The notes under the pieces: model-generated | What the model was told of the DNA's origin: nothing | Databases searched by the model: none | What the model saw: only the letters and a program-made list of their open reading frames with translations | Translations under genes and position numbers: made by a program | Source of the DNA: Bacillus alkalicellulosilyticus | GTDB taxonomy: Bacteria > Bacillota > Bacilli > Bacillales > Bacillaceae_F | DNA length: 64,000 nt | Reading direction: 5' to 3' | Assembly (NCBI RefSeq): GCF_002019795.1 | Contig: NZ_KV917381.1 | Location: 3,070,068-3,134,067 of the forward strand | Shown here: positions 29,603 to 38,548 of the stretch, piece after piece | How positions within the stretch are numbered: the stretch's first letter is position 1 | How the letters are laid out: every line of letters begins with the position of its first letter

Positions 29603-29634
29603 GCAAGGTGCCCTGCAGTAAGCGGAGCCCTTGC
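29603..29634 (-). terminator. Terminator hairpin after frr
   Basis: GCAAGG (29603-29608) pairs with CCTTGC (29629-29634), with additional pairing inside the 20-base loop, and the minus-strand RNA continues with five U residues. It is the first hairpin met by polymerase after frr. Confidence 0.6.
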
Positions 29635-29805
29635 TACCCTTAATTGCTTATCAAAAATCTTTTCTTTTAAAAAACCCCCTACAAAGGTAGTTCAAAATGT
29701 CTGGAAAAAACGACTGAGCACTTTCTAGTCCTTTTTAACCTCTTTTTTGAAAACAATCTTACATTAGAGGGTCTGCTACATTATCCTATTTTACCTTGAT
29801 TTTCA

Positions 29806-30363
29806 TTATACTTCCATGATTTCTTTTTCTTTATTTAAAGCAACTGAGTCGATTTCACTAATATACTTATCTGTTACTTTTTGCACATCGTCAGTAGCAC
29901 GACGCAATTCATCTTCTGTCATTTCACCGTCTTTTTGAGATTTTTTTAAATCGTCATTTGCATCACGACGGATGTTTCTCACTGCTACTTTCGCTTCTTC
30001 AGCATATTTCTTTACAAGCTTAACCAAATCTTTTCTTCGTTCCTCTGTTAAAGGAGGAATCATGATTCGAATCACTGAGCCATCATTAGTTGGAGTTAGT
30101 CCAAGGTCTGCTTTTTGAATAGAACGTTCAATGTCATTCATTGCTGTTTTATCAAATGGTTGAATTACAAGTAATCTTGCTTCTGGTACAGAAATAGAAG
30201 CTAATTGGTTTAACGGAGTTGGTGCACCATAATATTCTACTGTAACTTTATCCAATAGAGAAGGTGTTGCTCGACCAGCACGTAATGTGGCAAACTCACG
30301 GTTTAATGATTCTAGTGCCTTTTTCATTCTTCCTTCAGCATCTTTGATTAATTCTTTTGACAT
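29806..30363 (-). CDS. frr: Ribosome recycling factor
   Basis: With EF-G, splits post-termination ribosomes. The 185-residue length and the tRNA-mimicking three-helix-bundle sequence are typical: it starts [17 protein letters not shown], and contains [14 protein letters not shown] (about residues 27-40). It follows pyrH with two bases between, so the two are certainly co-transcribed. Tandem hairpins 170-230 bases downstream end the transcript. Confidence 0.98.
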   Translation of the reverse strand: MSKELIKDAEGRMKKALESLNREFATLRAGRATPSLLDKVTVEYYGAPTPLNQLASISVPEARLLVIQPFDKTAMNDIERSIQKADLGLTPTNDGSVIRIMIPPLTEERRKDLVKLVKKYAEEAKVAVRNIRRDANDDLKKSQKDGEMTEDELRRATDDVQKVTDKYISEIDSVALNKEKEIMEV

Positions 30364-30365
30364 TA

Positions 30366-31124
<759 letters not shown>

Positions 31125-31152
31125 TCAACTTCAGCAATGCTTTTTTTAAAAT

Positions 31153-31189
31153 AGGGAACACAAGTAAGAGTAAATCTTCCGTGTTCCCT
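31153..31189 (-). terminator. Terminator hairpin after tsf
   Basis: AGGGAACAC (31153-31161) pairs with GTGTTCCCT (31181-31189), and a short U-rich tract follows on the minus strand. It lies between tsf and pyrH and may reduce readthrough into pyrH-frr. Confidence 0.65.
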
Positions 31190-31229
31190 TTACGTATCAT
31201 ATCATATGAACCCGAAACGAGCTCACCTA

Positions 31230-32114
31230 TTATTTTTTCACTTGAGACATAACTTCTTCTGCGAAGTTATCTTCACGTTTTTCAATACCTTCTCCAACTT
31301 CATAACGTACAAATAGCTTAACTTCTGCACCTTTGCTCTTTACATACTTTCCAACCTTTTGATCTCCATCTTTTACAAATGGTTGGTCAATTAGACATAC
31401 TTGTTCAAAGAATTTGCTAATACGACCTTCTACCATTTTTTCAACGATATTTTCAGGCTTTCCTTCATTTAGAGCTTGTTGTTTTAATACTTCTCTTTCA
31501 CGCTCTACTTCTTCAGCAGGAACTCCATCACGGTTCACGTATGTTGGTTTGATAGCTGCAATGTGCATTGCGATATCTTTAGCTAAATCTTCATCAGTTG
31601 TTCCTTCAAGAACAGTTAACACACCAATTCTTCCACCCATATGAAGGTATGAACCAAATGCAGCATTGTCACCTTTTTCAATTACTTCAAAACGACGAAG
31701 AGAGATTTTTTCTCCAATTTTTGCAATTTGTCCGTTAATGTACTTTTCAACAGTATCACCGTTTCCTTGTAATGGCTGTTGAAGAGCTTCTTCAACAGAT
31801 GCAGGATTTTGAGATAATACATGCTTCGCAAGTTCTGCTACTAATGCTTTGAAGTTTTCGTTTTTAGCAACAAAATCTGTTTCTGAGTTAACTTCTACGA
31901 TAGCTGCTCTGTTTCCTTCTTGCTCAACAAATGCTAAACCTTCAGCTGCAATGCGGTCAGATTTTTTAGCCGCTTTTGCAATTCCTTTTTCACGTAAATA
32001 GTCAATCGCTTTTTCCATATCACCATCTGTTTCAGTAAGTGCTTTTTTACAATCCATCATTCCAGCACCTGTTTTTTCACGTAATTCTTTAACCATGCTT
32101 GCAGTAACTGCCAT
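31230..32114 (-). CDS. tsf: Elongation factor Ts
   Basis: Nucleotide exchange factor for EF-Tu. The 294-residue protein starts [26 protein letters not shown], whose [12 protein letters not shown] segment is the EF-Ts signature, followed by the TDFVAKN motif (about residues 79-85) that contacts EF-Tu. A 188-base gap to rpsB contains a strong attenuator-like hairpin, so its level may be set separately from S2. Confidence 0.98.
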   Translation of the reverse strand: MAVTASMVKELREKTGAGMMDCKKALTETDGDMEKAIDYLREKGIAKAAKKSDRIAAEGLAFVEQEGNRAAIVEVNSETDFVAKNENFKALVAELAKHVLSQNPASVEEALQQPLQGNGDTVEKYINGQIAKIGEKISLRRFEVIEKGDNAAFGSYLHMGGRIGVLTVLEGTTDEDLAKDIAMHIAAIKPTYVNRDGVPAEEVEREREVLKQQALNEGKPENIVEKMVEGRISKFFEQVCLIDQPFVKDGDQKVGKYVKSKGAEVKLFVRYEVGEGIEKREDNFAEEVMSQVKK

Positions 32115-32253
32115 GTTTGTTTCCTCCTTAGATTTACATATGTATAGGTATCGTCAATCATTTTTGCACGTTGTTAATGAGTATGCCACGTTCAAGGCAA
32201 ATCCAACGCTTTTTTCAAGAAAAAATCGCTCGCGTTTTTTCTTTTTAAAAAAA

Positions 32254-32282
32254 GGTGATAAAGGGCAACCCCCTTTACCACC
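32254..32282 (-). terminator. Attenuator-like terminator between rpsB and tsf
   Basis: GGTGATAAAGGG (32254-32265) pairs with CCCTTTACCACC (32271-32282), one G-U pair, five-base loop, and the minus-strand RNA continues with seven U residues. A second hairpin with AACGC/GCGTT arms (about 32204-32235) follows. It looks like a strong intrinsic terminator placed inside the rpsB-tsf operon. Confidence 0.8.
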
Positions 32283-32302
32283 CTTCCTGACATTAAATGA
32301 AA

Positions 32303-33037
32303 TTATACGTTCGCTTCTTCTGTGTTTTCTTGAACAGCTTCTTGCTCTTCAATTGAACCAGCATTCGCTTCGATAACAGCATCTGCCATTTTAGCAGTTA
32401 AAAGTTTAACTGCACGAATTGCATCATCGTTACCAGGAATAACATAATCAACTTCGTCTGGATCACAGTTTGTATCTACAATCGCAACGATAGGAATGTT
32501 TAATTTACGTGCTTCAGCAATCGCAATGCGCTCTTTACGAGGATCAATTACGAATAATGCATCAGGAATTTTCTTCATGTCTTTAATTCCACCTAGGAAT
32601 TTTTCAAGACGGTCCATTTCCTTTTTAAGAATAATTACTTCTTTTTTAGGAAGGACATCAAACGTTCCATCTTCTTGCATCTTTTCAAGTTGCTTTAAAC
32701 GAGAAATACGTTTTTGGATGGTTTCGAAGTTTGTTAATGTTCCACCTAACCAACGTTGATTAATGAAGTAGCCTCCACAACGAGCAGCTTCTTCTTTAAC
32801 AGAGTCTTGTGCTTGTTTTTTCGTTCCAACGAAAAGCACTTTTCCTCCGTCTTGTGCGATTTCTCTTACAAAGTTGTAAGCTTCCTCGACTTTTTTCACT
32901 GTCTTTTGCAAGTCAATGATATAAATTCCGTTTCTTTCTGTGAAGATGTAGCGATCCATTTTTGGGTTCCAACGACGAGTCTGATGACCAAAGTGTACCC
33001 CAGCTTCTAATAATTGTTTCATGGATATTACTGCCAC
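32303..33037 (-). CDS. rpsB: 30S ribosomal protein S2
   Basis: Ribosomal protein of the 30S head-body junction. I choose the GTG at 33037 (244 residues, [18 protein letters not shown]) because GGAGG lies eight bases upstream and the family starts at this point; the longer frame would add 17 residues without support. [13 protein letters not shown] (about residues 15-27) is the diagnostic S2 motif. A predicted promoter lies about 120 bases upstream. The tail is rich in Glu and Ala. Confidence 0.97.
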   Translation of the reverse strand: MAVISMKQLLEAGVHFGHQTRRWNPKMDRYIFTERNGIYIIDLQKTVKKVEEAYNFVREIAQDGGKVLFVGTKKQAQDSVKEEAARCGGYFINQRWLGGTLTNFETIQKRISRLKQLEKMQEDGTFDVLPKKEVIILKKEMDRLEKFLGGIKDMKKIPDALFVIDPRKERIAIAEARKLNIPIVAIVDTNCDPDEVDYVIPGNDDAIRAVKLLTAKMADAVIEANAGSIEEQEAVQENTEEANV

Positions 33038-33152
33038 ATTCAACACCTCCTCTTGGTTTTTATTTTCCTCCGCTCTCATCATGTTCACGCAAGACTACTA
33101 GGTAGCACCATTACGCAAATTAGAAAGCGTGTGTGATTTAACACCGTGGATT

Positions 33153-33181
33153 AATATACCACAATGATTTAGGAATAGCAA
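33153..33181 (-). promoter_or_regulatory. Predicted sigma-A promoter for rpsB-tsf
   Basis: TTGCTA (33176-33181) and TATATT (33153-33158) are separated by 17 bases on the minus strand, between the swrB-like gene and rpsB. The hexamers match four and five of six positions. The leader of more than 100 bases that follows has CACGC/GCGTG complementarity and could hold an S2 autoregulatory structure. Confidence 0.5.
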
Positions 33182-33217
33182 GTCGACAAAATATTTTTAT
33201 TAGATTATCGCCATTCT

Positions 33218-33727
33218 TCACGACTGATAAAACTTAAGCATTAAGGCGACTTCGCCTTTTCCTAAGTTTAATTTTTTTGCAATATCATCTGCACTCATTC
33301 CTTGCTTAGCTAACGCGATGACCTTTGCTGTATCTGATTGCTCGTACATATCTACTTGTTGGTCTTCAACAACTGGAGGAAGATAATCGTCATATTCTTT
33401 TTCATTTCTTTCGACTTTAGGTTCTTCAACTTTCTCTTCAAGACCCTTGTGTATTGGAGTAGTTCTTTCTATTTCATTTTGTTCAAAAGGTTCAAGCTTT
33501 GTTATTCTTTTTGGAGTTACGTTTTGATTGATTACTTTTAATAGCTTTTCATTTTCTTCTTTCATTTCTGCCGTATAAGCAACTAATAAGTCCTCAATTT
33601 CAGCTTTTAATTTTTCTTCATTTATCGTTTGATTCACTGAATGGTTTATTTTTTGAAATAATGTAAAAATCCATAGGATAGTAAAAACATGCAATATAAA
33701 ACTAATTACGAGAAAATAAGATTGCAT
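33218..33727 (-). CDS. swrB: SwrB-like (DUF6115) flagellar operon protein
   Basis: A 169-residue protein with an N-terminal membrane segment (about 5-24), a charged coiled-coil-like region (about 35-75), a low-complexity acidic linker and a C-terminal helix-turn-helix-like motif (VIALAKQGMSADDIAKKLNL, about 137-156) ending in ALMLKFYQS. This layout and the place at the end of the fla/che operon match B. subtilis SwrB, which promotes assembly and activation of the flagellar type III export apparatus. The overall sequence is divergent, so I am confident of the family and less so of equivalence. Confidence 0.78.
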   Translation of the reverse strand: MQSYFLVISFILHVFTILWIFTLFQKINHSVNQTINEEKLKAEIEDLLVAYTAEMKEENEKLLKVINQNVTPKRITKLEPFEQNEIERTTPIHKGLEEKVEEPKVERNEKEYDDYLPPVVEDQQVDMYEQSDTAKVIALAKQGMSADDIAKKLNLGKGEVALMLKFYQS

Positions 33728-33739
33728 TACTCGACTCCT

Positions 33740-34045
33740 TTATCCAGAATAATCGATAAACTTCCCTTTATAGGGATGATAGGCCTTTTTCATTTCCTGT
33801 TGTTTTTTTTCTTTTTCTTTTTGCTTATTCTGACTGCCGTTTCCTTGGCCTTCTTTATTGTTTTTAGGCTGTTCCGCTTCCTTGGATTCATTCACTTGTT
33901 TTCGTTTTATATTATGTTCTTTTAAATGGTCAGAGGCGATTTGTTCTTGTGCATTTTGACCTCTTTGCTGAAGTTGTTCTTGAATTTTCCCGATATTTTG
34001 AGAACGTGGAACAGAACCTTGCATTTCAATTGGCTTTATACTCAT
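33740..34045 (-). CDS. Uncharacterised small charged protein in fla/che operon
   Basis: A 101-residue protein that I do not recognise. It is very hydrophilic: Gln-rich around residues 16-40, Lys/Glu/Asn-rich from 48 to 85, without membrane segment or cysteine. Only the C-terminal end looks like a distinct motif (HPYKGKFIDYSG, about residues 90-101). It lies 12 bases before the swrB-like gene and 45 bases after the DUF342/FapA gene, clearly within the operon, and has a good ribosome binding site (GGGGG). The composition suggests an unfolded linker or coiled-coil partner protein with a C-terminal docking tail; this is inference. Confidence 0.72.
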   Translation of the reverse strand: MSIKPIEMQGSVPRSQNIGKIQEQLQQRGQNAQEQIASDHLKEHNIKRKQVNESKEAEQPKNNKEGQGNGSQNKQKEKEKKQQEMKKAYHPYKGKFIDYSG

Positions 34046-34090
34046 AATATCCCCCTAATCATAGCCGGAGCTAACATATCCTTATTTATA

Positions 34091-35476
34091 TTATAGGGGT
34101 AATACTTTCACTTCACCATCATTAAGTACAATTTTTATATGGTCATGCTTTACAGTAAATTTTTTTCGGTATTTACCAAACGTAACTGATGCATTAGGAT
34201 AAATCGTTTGACTAGCTGCGACTTTTCCAGTTAATTGTGCTTGCATTTTTTCTTGCAATTCTGTCAGTTCATCATTAAAATCATCGATATTTTCATTTGT
34301 AACCGCATACGTATTTCGAATACGCAACTTCATAATTCGTTCGTTCGCTGCAAGAGTAAGTCCTTGTTTTTCTTTTACTTCAAAAACTTGAAGAAGCTTT
34401 GTTAGTTTTTCCAGTTCTTGTTTTGATTGTTCAAGTGTTTTCCGGGCTTGTTTTTCTCGTTCAAGTGTAGCTTGAGTTACTCCAATGAATAATGGTGTTC
34501 TCGTATTCATATCATTTCCTATATCTTTGGCAAGAATTTCTGTTCCAGCAGAGATACTCCCACCTACAATGATTCCCTTGCCTTTCGTACAATCGACTTT
34601 TCCTCCAGCAGAACAAGTACTATGAAGTATCGTTTGCTCAACAAATATATCCCCTTCAACTTGAATATTGGCTTGACTCACAAACTTCGTATGCAAATCT
34701 CCATTGGCAAAAATTCGACCGTTTCCTTGTCCAAGAATACCAGCTGAAACAAAGATTGATCCACCTGCTTCAAGATCTGCTCCTTCAACCGTTCCATAAA
34801 TACGGATATCACCATCAGCTTTAACTTTAAAACCTGTCGGAACATTGCCTTTTATCGTTATGCTTCCAATAAAAGAAAGATTTCCTGTTTTCATTCCTAC
34901 GTCGCCATTTACTTCATAAACCTCAAAAACATGAATGGTCTTTTTTTCAATGGTAAGTTGTCCATCTGTTTGTGCAATCAGCTTTTTCCCATCATTGCTT
35001 AACTCGACGTTTTTCCCAGGTTTTAGCTTTATATCTTTACCTGGCCTAGCAACAATTGGCTCCCCCATCACATTAAACCCTGGTACACCTTTTGTTGCTT
35101 CTATCTTTTCACCAACTACTTGCCCTTTTGTAGCTACCGGAATCGTATTCAACTCTTTAAAATTAATTTTGTCCTGCATCGTAAGATTTTGCTTTTCGTG
35201 TACGACTGAAATGGCCTTCAAATAGGCATCCTTTCCATTAACAGGTTCTTGTCCTGAAGCGATAACTACAGGAAAGGAAACATTGTGTGGATCTGAAACC
35301 ATGTGTTGTATAACTTCTTCCTTAATTCCATGGCTAATTTTAGCGTTTTTCAGAAAATCAAGGATTTCGTCTTTATTCCAATCACAATCATTCGGGATTT
35401 GTTCTATCTTCGTAATGGTTGCAGACATCTTATTATTTGCAATTGTTACTTCAAACAAGCCATCTAATTTCCCCAT
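34091..35476 (-). CDS. FapA/DUF342 family polymer-forming-like protein
   Basis: A 461-residue DUF342 (FapA-type) protein. I place the start at the ATG at 35476, nine bases after AAAGGA. The N-terminal third contains the FapA N domain; the middle (about residues 160-325) consists of short, glycine-spaced beta repeats as in bactofilin-like beta helices; a coiled-coil segment follows (about 335-420), then a small C-terminal beta domain. The family has been linked to flagellar assembly and polar localisation in other bacteria. Here it lies directly behind sigD in the operon, where B. subtilis goes straight to swrB. Its function in bacilli is not established. Confidence 0.85.
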   Translation of the reverse strand: MGKLDGLFEVTIANNKMSATITKIEQIPNDCDWNKDEILDFLKNAKISHGIKEEVIQHMVSDPHNVSFPVVIASGQEPVNGKDAYLKAISVVHEKQNLTMQDKINFKELNTIPVATKGQVVGEKIEATKGVPGFNVMGEPIVARPGKDIKLKPGKNVELSNDGKKLIAQTDGQLTIEKKTIHVFEVYEVNGDVGMKTGNLSFIGSITIKGNVPTGFKVKADGDIRIYGTVEGADLEAGGSIFVSAGILGQGNGRIFANGDLHTKFVSQANIQVEGDIFVEQTILHSTCSAGGKVDCTKGKGIIVGGSISAGTEILAKDIGNDMNTRTPLFIGVTQATLEREKQARKTLEQSKQELEKLTKLLQVFEVKEKQGLTLAANERIMKLRIRNTYAVTNENIDDFNDELTELQEKMQAQLTGKVAASQTIYPNASVTFGKYRKKFTVKHDHIKIVLNDGEVKVLPL

Positions 35477-35506
35477 TTTATCAAGTCCTTTTCGCTGATT
35501 ATTCAC

Positions 35507-36271
35507 TTAGAATTCAATAGATTGTTTAAGTTTAAAAAGGGCCTTAGAATGAATTTGTGAGATTCTAGATGTCGATAAATCCAATACCTGTCCAATTTCA
35601 GTTAACGTTAGCTCTTCAAAATAAAACAAAGAAATTACAAGCTGCTCTTTATCAGAAAGATTTTCAATGACTTTCGCTAATTCTGCTTTTTGTGCAGCTC
35701 TCATACTACTTTCTTCAGGTGTTAGCATCTGCTTATCTACAATCGTTGCTTTAAACGTTTCTTCTCGGTCAGAGTCATTCGTTTCCTCATCAATCGAAAG
35801 CATATTCGAGTAAAAGCTCTCACTTATGACTTGTGCTACTTCTTCTTCTCCTACGCCAAGTTCTTTAGCAACCTCAGAGATATCAACATGCCGCCCATAT
35901 TGTTGTTCTAATCGCTCCACAGCCCCGTCAATTTTCTTTGATTTTTCACGTAGTGACCTTGGTAACCAGTCTTCTTTTCTAAGGCCATCAATAATTGCTC
36001 CTCTTATTCGGAACGAAGCATACGTATCAAATTTCAAATCGCGACTCGTATCAAATTTTTCAAGTGCATCAAATAAACCTAACATGCCATGACTAACTAA
36101 ATCATCTTTATTTACACTCCGAGGTAACCCAACAGCAATTCTACTTACATGATAGTTAACAAGGGGCATATAAAGTTGCATAAGAGAATCTGCTGCATCT
36201 GTATCTCTATCAGTTATCCACTTTTCCCAAATTACCTGTTCTTCAGTTTTGGTCATAACCATAGCCATCAT
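35507..36271 (-). CDS. sigD: RNA polymerase sigma factor SigD (FliA)
   Basis: Sigma-28-type factor that transcribes late flagellar, motility, chemotaxis receptor and autolysin genes. The 254 residues contain region 2 (GMLGLFDALEKFDTSRDLKFDTYASFRIRGA begins near 67), region 3 with DGLRKEDWLPRSLR (about 96-109), and region 4 with LTLTEIGQVLDLSTSRISQIHSKAL near the C-terminus, which is almost identical to the known family. The exact ATG is uncertain: the second one, three bases in, has the better spacing to GGAGG. No flgM is visible in the window, so the anti-sigma factor lies elsewhere. Confidence 0.97.
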   Translation of the reverse strand: MMAMVMTKTEEQVIWEKWITDRDTDAADSLMQLYMPLVNYHVSRIAVGLPRSVNKDDLVSHGMLGLFDALEKFDTSRDLKFDTYASFRIRGAIIDGLRKEDWLPRSLREKSKKIDGAVERLEQQYGRHVDISEVAKELGVGEEEVAQVISESFYSNMLSIDEETNDSDREETFKATIVDKQMLTPEESSMRAAQKAELAKVIENLSDKEQLVISLFYFEELTLTEIGQVLDLSTSRISQIHSKALFKLKQSIEF

Positions 36272-36331
36272 ATTACCTCCATGTATTCAAGTCATTGCCT
36301 AGTCTTATCTATTTCTTATTCAAGCCATTTA

Positions 36332-36820
36332 TTAAATCTCTTTAACACCTTGATTTACGGTTTTTACCATTAACATATTCGTATCTGGATTAAATTCAAT
36401 CGTTCTTCCGCTGTTTCCACCGACATCTTCAGCGATAATTGGAATGCTCATTGTAGACAACTGTTGCTTTACAGCTTCAACGTTTCTTGGACCAATTCTC
36501 ATCATTTCTGATGCGGTCGTAAACTGAAACATTTGAGAACCGCCTGCCATTTTTGCTTTTAGCAGTCTTTTAGACGCTCCTTGTTCTTCAAGCAAACGAA
36601 CGAGTTCTATAATTGCCGTATCGGCATACTTCGCCACATTCATTTGCCCTGTTTTACTTAAATTTGAGTCAGGCAGCATCACATGTGCCATACCCGAAAT
36701 TTTCGTGTCTTCATCATATAAGACTACCCCAACACACGATCCTAGTCCGGCTGTCCTAATTGTATTTGGGGGTTTGACGATGTTTAAATCGGCCATTCCA
36801 ACTTTAATTACTTCAGCCAT
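36332..36820 (-). CDS. cheD: Chemoreceptor glutamine deamidase CheD
   Basis: Deamidates glutamines in chemoreceptors and also binds CheC, stimulating its CheY-P phosphatase activity. The 162-residue protein has the catalytic cysteine in GLGSCVGV (C29), the histidine in GMAHVMLP (H46) and the threonine-containing N-terminal segment. It overlaps cheC by eight bases (ATGGCTGA), which suggests translational coupling and matched amounts. Both partners are present, although no cheA is found nearby. Confidence 0.96.
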   Translation of the reverse strand: MAEVIKVGMADLNIVKPPNTIRTAGLGSCVGVVLYDEDTKISGMAHVMLPDSNLSKTGQMNVAKYADTAIIELVRLLEEQGASKRLLKAKMAGGSQMFQFTTASEMMRIGPRNVEAVKQQLSTMSIPIIAEDVGGNSGRTIEFNPDTNMLMVKTVNQGVKEI

Positions 36821-37451
36821 CTAAACCTACCCCTAATGAGGCAAATATTCTTTCAAAAGAATCTGGGTCAGGAAGCAAAAAGAAATGGCCGGTTGCATCC
36901 TGTTTCGTTTTATATTCCTTGTTTATCTTTGTATCAATCACAATGGCATAATCTCCAATTTGCGAGAATTCTAATAATCCATATCCTAATATGGCACCTG
37001 CCATATCGATACTAAGACCAGGTACAGTTGGTTGTAAGTTTAATCCTGTAAAATCAGCTAGTGCTGATAAGTAGGAACCCGCTAAAATATTTCCGACTTC
37101 CTGTAATGCAGAAAGTCCAATTTCATCAAAGGGCGGATGAGTTAGTTGAAAATTATCTTGCCTCGTTAGTTTTTGAATTAGTTTCTCTGCTTCATCAACT
37201 GAAAGCATAAAAAACATATTCCCAGGTGCATCCCCTTCGATTCGTAAGAATACAGCAGCTACCACGTTATCTGCTCCACCTAGCAATTCGGTAATCTCTT
37301 GAAATGAAACAATTCGAACTGCTGGTACATTCATATCTACAAAATGATTTAATAATTTCGATAACGCAGTCGCAGCATTCCCTGCACCTATATTTCCAAC
37401 TTCCTTTAAAACATCTAAATGATATGGCTTAATATTTTCCAAAAAACTCAT
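36813..37451 (-). CDS. cheC: CheY-P phosphatase CheC
   Basis: Removes phosphate from CheY-P and takes part in adaptation together with CheD. The 212-residue protein contains the two pseudo-symmetrical phosphatase signatures: VLKEVGNIGAGNAATAL (about residues 14-30) and ALQEVGNILAGSYLSAL (about 114-130), each with the Glu and Asn residues that attack the acyl phosphate. It starts 18 bases after cheB. In B. subtilis cheA and cheW occupy exactly this junction. The ribosome binding site GAGGG lies in that short gap. Confidence 0.96.
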   Translation of the reverse strand: MSFLENIKPYHLDVLKEVGNIGAGNAATALSKLLNHFVDMNVPAVRIVSFQEITELLGGADNVVAAVFLRIEGDAPGNMFFMLSVDEAEKLIQKLTRQDNFQLTHPPFDEIGLSALQEVGNILAGSYLSALADFTGLNLQPTVPGLSIDMAGAILGYGLLEFSQIGDYAIVIDTKINKEYKTKQDATGHFFLLPDPDSFERIFASLGVGLDG

Positions 37452-37469
37452 CCGTTTTCCCTCGCCCTC

Positions 37470-38522
37470 TTAAATTCCGTATCTATTTATTTTTGAAGCA
37501 ATTTCGCCTAGATCCACAACTTCATCAACTACTTTTGCTAAAACAGCTGACTTCGGCATTCCATATACGATACTTGTTTTTTCTGATTCTGCAATTGAAT
37601 AGCAATTTTCTCGTTTTTTCAATTGAATCAAGCCTTCTGTCCCGTCAGAACCCATTCCTGTCATGATGACAGTCATGATATCGTACCCCGTTACTTCAGC
37701 TATTGATTCAAACATTACATCTACAGAGGGGCGATGACCTTTTCGTGGTGCGGATTGATCTAAAACCAATTTACATGTATCCTCATGGTTTTTTACAACA
37801 ATATGATATCCTCCAGGTGCAATATAGGCCCAGCCATTTTGAAGAATGTCTCCGTCTTCAGCTTCTTTAACTCGTATATCAGTCAATGTGTCTAAGCGCA
37901 TCGCCAATGACTTAGTAAATCCTGCTGGCATATGCTGTACGATCACAATTGGTGCCACAATGTTTTTATTTATTCCCGTAAGAACTGCCTGGAGTGCTTT
38001 TGGTCCTCCTGTTGATGTCCCTATCGCTATGAGCTTCTGTATGCCTTGTTTTACTGGATGATTAATGCTTGTTTCCTTGTTTATCATCGGTTTAGGCTTA
38101 GTAACTAATTGGTTAACATTCACTGTTGAAGCGAGTTGTACTTTTTCAATCAGAATATCTTTAATTTTATAAATATCTTGAGAGGCCTTAGCCGATGTTT
38201 TTGCCACGAAATCAACTGCTCCATACTCCATTGCGAGCAAAGTATTTTCTGCTCCAACTGTTGTCGTGCTACTTACCATAACAACAGGAACAGGAGAAAT
38301 GCTCATGATTTCCTTTAGTGTGGTTAGCCCATCCATAACTGGCATTTCAACATCGAGTGTGATGACATTTGGTTTGCACTGGTTTAATTTAACCAATGCT
38401 TCTTTTCCATTTCGTGCTGTTCCAACAACTGTAATGAACCGGTTTTCCTCAAGAACTTCGGTAATCACTTTTCGCATAAATGCTGAATCATCAACGACCA
38501 GTACTCTAATTTCCTTTGTCAT
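37470..38522 (-). CDS. cheB: Protein-glutamate methylesterase CheB
   Basis: Demethylates chemoreceptors after phosphorylation by CheA. The 350-residue protein has a receiver domain (phospho-acceptor D57 in TLDVEMP) joined by a linker (about 125-160) to the methylesterase domain with the catalytic serine in GTSTGGP (S170), histidine in VQHMPAGF (H197) and aspartate in GMGSDG (about 290). All active residues are present, so CheB would need an active CheA. It follows flhG after 26 bases. The gene directly behind it is cheC; cheA and cheW are missing here. Confidence 0.97.
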   Translation of the reverse strand: MTKEIRVLVVDDSAFMRKVITEVLEENRFITVVGTARNGKEALVKLNQCKPNVITLDVEMPVMDGLTTLKEIMSISPVPVVMVSSTTTVGAENTLLAMEYGAVDFVAKTSAKASQDIYKIKDILIEKVQLASTVNVNQLVTKPKPMINKETSINHPVKQGIQKLIAIGTSTGGPKALQAVLTGINKNIVAPIVIVQHMPAGFTKSLAMRLDTLTDIRVKEAEDGDILQNGWAYIAPGGYHIVVKNHEDTCKLVLDQSAPRKGHRPSVDVMFESIAEVTGYDIMTVIMTGMGSDGTEGLIQLKKRENCYSIAESEKTSIVYGMPKSAVLAKVVDEVVDLGEIASKINRYGI

Positions 38523-38548
38523 TCTAATCCTCCTCTCTCTAATTTAGC

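Noticed and set aside
33038-33217. A terminator at the end of the fla/che operon
   Set aside because: No hairpin with a U tract is present behind the swrB-like gene; transcription may run into rpsB.
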